Shown: in pieces, positions 58,050 through 64,000 of the stretch
Numbering within the stretch: the stretch's first letter is position 1
How the letters are laid out: each line of letters begins with the position of its first letter
From: Lasiosphaeris hirsuta
Lineage: Eukaryota > Ascomycota > Sordariomycetes > Sordariales > Lasiosphaeriaceae
Assembly: GCA_030549175.1 (NCBI GenBank)
Contig: JAUKUA010000010.1
Span: forward strand, 62,001-126,000
Reading direction: 5' to 3'
DNA: 64,000 bases
Position numbers and translations under genes: made by a program
The notes under the pieces: model-generated
Database searches by the model: none
Told to the model about the DNA's origin: nothing
Seen by the model: only the letters and a program-made list of their open reading frames with translations

Positions 58050-59244
58050 ACTAGGGCTCGCTCTAGTCCTGCGACCTACCGTGCTAAGGACAGGCCATTG
58101 CCGCGCTCCGGGTTCAGCCATCCCGACGTAGTCATCATGCTCGTCTAGTTAAGCTACCCGTGACTACTACCGCGGTCTTCCCGACGTATGACTTGGGAGG
58201 TTACTCAACAAGTTAGACCAAACCAACGAGGAGTACGGAAGATAGGCCACCGCGTCACCGTATCTTCCTCCCGTTGTTTCGTCACTTTTCCTCCATCAAC
58301 CAACCTCAAGGATGGCTCCCAGTGCAAAGCCGTTGTTTTCCCCACTCTGCGATGCGTAAGGGCGGCAGTCGACTTCTATCTTACCAGAGCCGTATTTTCC
58401 AGGGAGATAAAGGAGTTCCTAATCAAAATCTCAGCCTTAGGATGGGACCTGGCAAAGCCTTAAAAGCACCCCCTGACCAGCGGCACCAATCACTCCCAGG
58501 GGTCGTGACAGAATAAACTGTTGTGTAATAAACACTTGGCGACAACGGAAATGTAAATCCCATACAATTTCACTTGTCAAATTGTAACAATATTCAGGTG
58601 AACTTACACACGAAGATAATGTTGATACAACAGAAGGTGTTATGTAGAAGAGAGCTGCAATGTACAGAGCGCTGCAAGCGCTCTTTTATCTGTAATCCAA
58701 ACCCCTGACTGTCAGCCATGCTCCACGGAGCGGTCTAGCCACACCTAGCTTGGCACCTAAGTTGTGCGACACAAAAAGTAGACGTCGTTGTCATTGAACC
58801 TATGAAAGCAGGCCTCAAGAGATTATCCCGTCACCCGGCTCCAACCCCATTCCCCCTGTATATAACCATCTGGCGCGGCGTCTGATATAGGAAGGAATGT
58901 AATGATGCAAAGCCCAATGCCCCATCCCATCGCTGGCCGTCAAATGGTTCGACCTGTATCTGGGTACATTGAACCCGTAATTGTGTCACAAATCCCGCCC
59001 ACACTTCTGCACTCTCGCACACACGCACGACACAGTATAGGCGATAGATAGAAGGGGCGGCTCACCTATCCTATGAGTTCGCTGGGGGAGGATATTTTTT
59101 AATACGCTTCATTGGTTCACGGCAGTATCATGCTGACCCCAACTTATATCACTTTCGCTACTTCTAGATCATAAGTTCCCCTGGACCCATTCCTTTAGCC
59201 TCTTCCCAGCGCACTAAAGTAGACTTTCAAAGTGTCACTCTTCT
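58050..59244. other. Intergenic region, no supportable gene
   Basis: Short frames only (58188-58516). Nothing recognisable on either strand. The right part would be the 3' flank of the gene at 59245-61500. Confidence 0.5.
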
Positions 59245-59715
59245 CTACGAAAACCAGTAAGACTTGGCCCGAAGCCTCCTCTCCATAGCCTCGACCACTT
59301 CTGGGGGGTATAAGTCGTCGGGGTTAAACCTCCTCGGCGACCAAGTCTCAACACCACCCCACATGAACATGAAGCTATACCTAGCGACCTCGTTTCCCGC
59401 CCTAGCGCTATCCCACTTTCTCATGTCCTTTTCCACAATGGCAGCTCGCTCACGTAGTGCCTTGTCGAATTCGGAAACATAGGAATCGACTTGCGACATG
59501 TACCAATCCAAGCAAAGGGGTGGGGGGAGAAAGACGTCATTCAGATGGTTACCTTCCCTGGCAACCCAAATCCCGTCTGGTTGGCGATCATTGACTAACT
59601 CTACTTTCCAGCCGTCCATCCGCACATCGGACATATCCAGGCGAGCGTCGCACTGGTCCCACTCGGCTCCAAACTTGAATGTAGGAGCCGGGACGCGCAT
59701 TATCTGGCTGAGGTG
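59245..59715 (-). pseudogene. In-frame continuation downstream of the TAG
   Basis: Directly after TAG the same frame reads HLSQIMRVPAPTFKFGAEWDQCD, then DGWKVELVNDRQPDGIWVAREG, FLPPPLCLDWYMSQVDSYVSEFDKALRERAAI, RYSFMFMWGGVETWSPRRF and DDLYPPEVVEAMERRLRAKSYWFS. Codon usage and composition are coding-like throughout. It could be a separate gene starting at Met 59700, but 15 bases after the upstream stop is too tight for two fungal genes. I favour one ancestral frame of about 751 codons broken by a nonsense change. No intron with a suitable phase removes the TAG. Confidence 0.55.
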
Positions 59716-61500
59716 CTACCGAACCGGCGCCAAATGCTGTTCCTCCCAGGTTTCGATAGCGCGATTCGCTCGCTCCAGAGGGTTGATAAGGGCCAAGTAA
59801 ACGGGGCGCAGAAGCTGAAAGGTGCAGCGCGTGGAGAGGGCCATGTCCATGCCGGAATACTTAGTGTAGCCGTCGCGCTGGTAAACGGGTTCAAACGTTG
59901 GGCGAGTGGTGGCACACGTCTCTGGGGAGATGCACTCGGCAGCAAAGTCGGACATGGAGCGCAGAGCACCCATAATAGTCGAAAGGCGCGCCTTCAAATT
60001 GGGTACGTCTTCCGAAACCATCCAGCCAACTTTCTTGTTCGGGTCCAGGGCATCGGCAAAGTCGTCAAGGAAGATATTGGGAAGCTCGGATTTCGTACGG
60101 GCAGGCTCAAGCCAGTACTGCAGCCGGAGGAAGGATCGAAAACAATTGAGGGTACTGTGAGCAGCATAAACATATCGGGAGCGGGTCTGCGAGAAGACCG
60201 ACCGCCAAGTATCCTCGGCAAGCCGGGCTTGGGAGTGTAGGGTATCAGGACATCGCACGAAGCTAGTGTCCGCATCGAGACGATCGCTGTCGCACATGTC
60301 CATGATAAGGCTGGCGGTTTCGTCTAGAAAGCGGCCAAGTGGCATGCCGGTGGTCTTACTGGCAAGATACCTGTGCGGAGCGTCGAAACCGTCACCTTCT
60401 CTGTCCTCGATGGCAGGAATGGTGGTGCTGTTGAGGGCATTCGCCGTGTCCCACGGCAGCATGGCGGCAATATCTACGTAACCGGCATGGAGATTCGACA
60501 CCTCTTCCATGATGGGGTGGAGGTAGAAGTGGTACGAGGGTCGGCTAGGGCCGAAGGAGCAGAGGGTGCTGAATACCGCCGAGAAAAGCCACGAGGCCCA
60601 CGATTGCGTAGTTTCTCTGGCCGGCGGGAGCGGCGGTGCCAGTATCAAAGCCGAGACAGCCGGTGGGTGTAGGGATGGTGAGTCTGGGGGGTTTGTGGAG
60701 AGAAGGTCCACAAGTACCCGAAGGGAGATCAGAGCCCGCCGCCAGTGCGAGTTATAGACCACGATGGCCGGGGAGTCTGCGGGAAGGGTGCCATATTCGG
60801 CCCTGGCAGTTCCAAGGTCGATGAGACGGGTGAAGGGTGAAATGTGACGAGGCTCGCGCTGGTCCTCCTCACAGCGGTATGCTGCCACATCCCCGTCGCG
60901 GGAAAAGTGCAGAGCAAGGGTCCAGTCCGGCGACGGCAAGAAGCTGTTGTGGAAAGCAAGCTCGAGCGGCGGGACCACCGTTTCTAGCAGGGCGGCAGAG
61001 TGGGGTGGGCCCACGACGGTACTAGCATCAGAGCCGCCGTCGGATGTATATTCCGATGTATCCTCCTCTTGCCCCCTGTAGGCGCTGTCGCGACGAAATG
61101 CCGGCATGCACGGGACCTGGACGCGCGGGCGGAGCACAACTGAGGCAGCATCGTCCATCTCGTATTCGTAGGGCTCGGAAAAGTAGCGGCGGGTACGGAG
61201 GTCGGGTCGGGGCTGGGGCCGGGGCCGGAGCCGGGGCCCGCGGGGGAGGCAATCTCGCACATGGAGAGGCTCAATGGATGAAGACGGCGAGCTCGCACCG
61301 GAAGTGACGGGCGAGGGTAACGGCAAAGAGGGTGATGGCGACGGCAGCCCTGAAGAGGAGGAAGATGCGTCGTCATTGGGCTCGGGGGCACTGGCGGCTT
61401 GCAGGTCACGGTGCCTGGCAGCGATTGCTAGTCGGAGTTGGAGGTGGAGAAGGGCAGCCAATGCGCCGCAGAGGACCAGGTAGACCAAGGGGAGCGACAT
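59716..61500 (-). CDS. Unknown membrane-anchored protein, 594 aa to the in-frame TAG
   Basis: The start is placed at 61500 (MSLPLVYLVLCGALAALLHLQL), because residues 3-24 form one hydrophobic segment typical of an N-terminal signal anchor. The 60 residues further upstream (to 61680) look like 5' leader. Then follow a Ser/Pro-rich linker (about residues 40-80), a basic region, and a mostly helical C-terminal domain (for example LNCFRSFLRLQYWLEPARTKSE, PNLKARLSTIMGALRSMSDFAAE, LRPVYLALINPLERANRAIETWEEQHLAPVR). No family is recognised. The frame reaches TAG at 59716-59718 and then continues without shift for another 156 codons to 59245. The gene is either truncated by a CAG-to-TAG change or two products are made. 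Confidence 0.65.
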   Translation of the reverse strand: MSLPLVYLVLCGALAALLHLQLRLAIAARHRDLQAASAPEPNDDASSSSSGLPSPSPSLPLPSPVTSGASSPSSSIEPLHVRDCLPRGPRLRPRPQPRPDLRTRRYFSEPYEYEMDDAASVVLRPRVQVPCMPAFRRDSAYRGQEEDTSEYTSDGGSDASTVVGPPHSAALLETVVPPLELAFHNSFLPSPDWTLALHFSRDGDVAAYRCEEDQREPRHISPFTRLIDLGTARAEYGTLPADSPAIVVYNSHWRRALISLRVLVDLLSTNPPDSPSLHPPAVSALILAPPLPPARETTQSWASWLFSAVFSTLCSFGPSRPSYHFYLHPIMEEVSNLHAGYVDIAAMLPWDTANALNSTTIPAIEDREGDGFDAPHRYLASKTTGMPLGRFLDETASLIMDMCDSDRLDADTSFVRCPDTLHSQARLAEDTWRSVFSQTRSRYVYAAHSTLNCFRSFLRLQYWLEPARTKSELPNIFLDDFADALDPNKKVGWMVSEDVPNLKARLSTIMGALRSMSDFAAECISPETCATTRPTFEPVYQRDGYTKYSGMDMALSTRCTFQLLRPVYLALINPLERANRAIETWEEQHLAPVR

Positions 61501-61714
61501 GGCGGCAGCGAATGGTGTCGGTCTCCATGGGGTTACTGGGTGTGTGGCGCTCCAATTACACGTGTAGTGTAACAAAAAGGCGCTTTCAAAAGTGTGCACA
61601 ACGATCGACGCAGCGGTACTTGATGTTAATGAGATCCTGGTGGGTGAGGAAAGAAAAGGTCTGGTTAGGACGGACGTCAAGTTTGGGCTATTTGAAAAAC
61701 TGCCCTTTGTTTTT

Positions 61715-62315
61715 GAGGGCGCATCATTGCACTATAAGGAAGCGTCTTCTGCACACTATAACCCCATAAATAACCCTGAAATAACCCTGAAATAACCCTG
61801 AAAATGGCAGAAAGGGTACATTCAAGAATACTGCTGCACTTCAAGCAAGCCACACCACTGCCAACGTATGGAATGCCCGCAACTTGCAACGCCGGCCGGC
61901 ATGCCGATTGTAAGGCCGGCCCGCACCGATTGCCCACCACTTGCAAGGCCGGCCGCGTGCCAATTGAGCGATCCGACTGCCCACCATTTGCAGCTTTGCA
62001 AGCCAACGCTTTCACCTTCAACAGTGGTGGGCAGTTGGATCGCTCAATTGGCATACGGGCCGCCCTTGCAATTGCAGGGCAATTGAATCCCGCGATCGGC
62101 ACGCAGGCCGGCCTTACAAGTGGTGGGCAATTGAATCGCAGGCTTACAAGGCTGCAAGTGGTGGCCTTCCCCTATGCGTGTGCGGCCTTTGACAGCCTTG
62201 ACAGGCCTTGCCACTTGTGGCTGGAAGGCGGTGAGTGGGAAAAGGGGGGAGGGGGGGGTGGAGGATGTATATAGTGTGCAAAAGACGCTTCCTTATAGTG
62301 CAACGATGCGCCCTC
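61715..62315. mobile_element. 601-bp MITE with about 50-bp inverted ends and an internal fold-back
   Basis: The left end GAGGGCGCATCATTGCACTA (61715 onward) and the complement of the right end GAGGGCGCATCGTTGCACTA (to 62315) agree over about 50 bp (AAGGAAGCGTCTTxTGCACACTATA). Both sides carry the 8-bp duplication TTGTTTTT (61707-61714, 62316-62323). Inside, 11-bp direct repeats (61770-61802) and inverted copies of CAATTGAGCGATCC.ACTGCCCACCA centred near 62010 give a large hairpin. It has no coding capacity. TSD length suggests hAT-like, or MULE-like given the long TIRs. Confidence 0.85.
61770..61802 (+). repeat. Three tandem copies of an 11-bp unit
   Basis: ATAACCCTGAA is repeated three times without change inside the MITE, just after its left inverted end. 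Confidence 0.9.
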
Positions 62316-62684
62316 TTGTTTTTTTCTTTGTTTCCTCTCTTTTGTCTCGTCTCAAGAAATGGCCACATTTCAATTTGAACATCTCAAATCTGACATCCCG
62401 CACCCCCATTCATTCCGATATCATTCCACGGGCCGTTGTCAGTGCATTGTCTCAAATGCGACCCGTCGGAGGGGCTGCAAACCAAACAACACCCAAAACT
62501 CCACCTGGATGTGTGCGTCAGTGGCACCCCGGAGATATGTCTTGGGGGGGATATTTTGTTGCAAAGTCACTGCGGGTTGTCGCGCATGCTTTCATAGATG
62601 GACGCCTCCTCAGAAGCAAGAAGCCACACACCAGGGAGTAAGTAGGCTGGACACGCGACCTTCACATCTCTTACAGCCCATGCC

Positions 62685-63659
62685 ATGGCTGACAATCTCT
62701 CCGCGATCGGGAGCGCTACGTTACAAGGTTACGAGCAAAAAGGCTATGATCATCTTAGTCAACACGAGCAGGCCAAGTATCGCCAATTCGAGCGTCATTT
62801 CGTAGTCAGAATAGGGATTTGCCCGCCCAGCATACTCAGGGCTCTACAAACTACCTAGTCCTCAAACCCGAACCCGCTAGGTACCTGCCCGGCTCCCAGC
62901 ACAACCCTGGCTCTCGCGTAGCTGCATCTGCAAACTGGCAATCTGCCCCCCCCCCCCCCAACCATCGATGTCGACAGTCAGCACGCCAAGTGTGCTTGAA
63001 ATCATAGCCATGACAGGTGCTTAACGCGCCGAGGCCAGAGCACTTATCGAGCACTAGGAGGCACAGAATCGAGATCGAGACTGGCGAGGACTCACAGCCA
63101 CGACGATGCAAACTGGAGCCCCTCGCAGCCCCAGCTTCATGTTCACTTCCGCACACAATGTAGGCGCTGCACAATCTTTACCCTAGGCATACGGCATACA
63201 AATGCCATACCCCTTCGAATCAGGTACGAAGCATTTATTCTCATGCCGCCAACTCCAGCTAACGGCTCCTAGATAGGCTCTCCGCTACAAGCACGCGGAT
63301 CGCATGTACCGTACCGCCTTATAGAAGGTCGTGATTATGAAGGCGGTGACGGGTTTGACAACGTTTCAGCTGACACTAAAACCGAGTATCCCAAGGGCGT
63401 GACTCTTAATAAAAAGATGACTTACCTAAAACGCCGGGCGCATATGGTTGAGCGTCTCTATCTTGAGGCCTATGACGCCTCTACTCTTGCACTTGAGGAG
63501 GCAATCATAAAAGATCAAGAGAAGGCATACCACTCTGTCACTTTACTCAAACTACAGGAAAGGCTCAAGACATTGGAAACTGCTTCCGGCTACGTCCAGA
63601 AGTATCAACGTCAAGTCGGTGTAGTATCTCCACGCTACGCCCCACGGGTCATTTCCTAG
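62685..63659 (+). CDS. Candidate spliced gene of unknown function, incomplete model
   Basis: A possible first exon 62685-62801 reads MADNLSAIGSATLQGYEQ then KGYDHLSQHEQAKYRQFERHF. A possible last exon (from about 63325) reads EGRDYEGGDGFDNVSADTK, then GVTLNKKMTYLKRRAHMVERLYLEAY and a coiled-coil-like HSVTLLKLQERLKTLETASGYVQKYQR, ending at TAG 63657-63659. GCTAACGGCTCCTAG near 63258-63272 would be a good branch/acceptor, but the intervening exon structure cannot be fixed by eye. A run of 14 C lies at 62946-62959 in the proposed intron. Both ends look like real protein; the join is uncertain. No domain recognised. Confidence 0.35.
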
Positions 63660-64000
63660 CTCCTGAAGGGCCAATGCGGTTATCGAGAGACAGGGAGAAT
63701 GATGGCGGTCGGAAGGTCACTACTGCCTTGGAAAGGGATGGGCGTGGCGGAACCATGGCTTAGATAGTGTATGATCAGCACCACTAGCACCCACCGCCGG
63801 CTGACCGCTAGCGGTAGTCTTCTACCCTAGGGTGGTAATTAGAGGGTGTAAGAGATGTTTCTATGAGTTTCCACTCCAATTCGGAATACCATTTGTTAAA
63901 TCCTACAACGCTTATGCAAAATGACCTCAAATTGGCTAAGTTGAATGTGATTGTCAAGAGCGCCACCCTGGACGGGGAAGCCTTTTACCCTGCGCATAAG
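63660..64000. other. Right end of the window, nothing identified
   Basis: No frame, repeat or RNA could be supported. Confidence 0.5.

Noticed and set aside
60373..61483. Several plus-strand frames (arginine/glycine-rich) opposite the 59716-61500 gene.
   Set aside because: They are antisense shadows of a GC-rich coding region.
61804..62274. 156-codon frame in the MITE.
   Set aside because: It arises from the CCGGCC/CAATTG palindromic repeats of a non-coding element.

Overview
The window comes from a filamentous ascomycete (Pezizomycotina). The evidence is spliced genes with short introns, HET-domain and FunK1-type kinase genes, and heavy repeat-induced point mutation (RIP). In the repeats, CAA/CAG codons have become TAA/TAG and TpA is in great excess. 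Two compartments meet near 42.1 kb: an AT-rich, gene-dead block of nested transposons (1-42112) and a GC-balanced, gene-bearing block (about 42500-64000).

Left block. Positions 1-20472 hold copies of one Ty3/gypsy chromovirus-type LTR element (LTR about 1.35-1.39 kb). A complete copy (77-9045, minus strand, TSD GGCTA) sits inside the LTR of a second, broken copy (1-76 plus 9046-15418). That second copy also carries a solo LTR (11512-12832). A plus-strand 3' part of another copy lies at about 16200-20472. After a poorly readable stretch comes a decayed HARBI1-like transposase (21880-22957, minus strand).

The most striking structure is at 23300-42490. A FunK1-type kinase gene is split by a pogo/Fot1-like DNA transposon (TIRs at 23543 and 42112, TA duplication). 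Its transposase frame is itself split by a head-to-tail array of two units of about 3.1 and 3.5 kb (24479-41228). Each unit carries a RIP-broken Rep-like protein with the three HUH endonuclease motifs of geminivirus/genomovirus-type CRESS DNA replicons. The array starts, joins and ends at the nonanucleotide TAATATTAC (minus strand). At the unit junction it lies in a stem-loop and is preceded by GGACA-type iterons. The pogo target contains the same nonanucleotide, and the transposase frame is continuous across it. A full gypsy element (24756-33546) interrupts unit A, and a solo LTR (38247-39566) interrupts unit B. This reads as a fossil of an integrated rolling-circle replicon that entered at its own nick-site sequence.

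Right block. It holds a three-exon HNH-nuclease-type gene (43553-45195, minus strand), a divergent pair of paralogous HET-domain genes (46952-48895 minus, 49119-51494 plus), and a small two-exon gene (53315-53673, minus strand). It also holds relics of other HET and P-loop NTPase genes (46440-46570, 55038-55850, 56031-56393, 57750-58049). An unknown membrane-anchored protein gene (59245-61500, minus strand) carries an in-frame TAG. A 601-bp fold-back MITE lies at 61715-62315, and a poorly defined spliced gene is near the right edge. The HET and P-loop relics suggest a heterokaryon-incompatibility-rich, fast-turnover neighbourhood next to a RIP-silenced transposon island.
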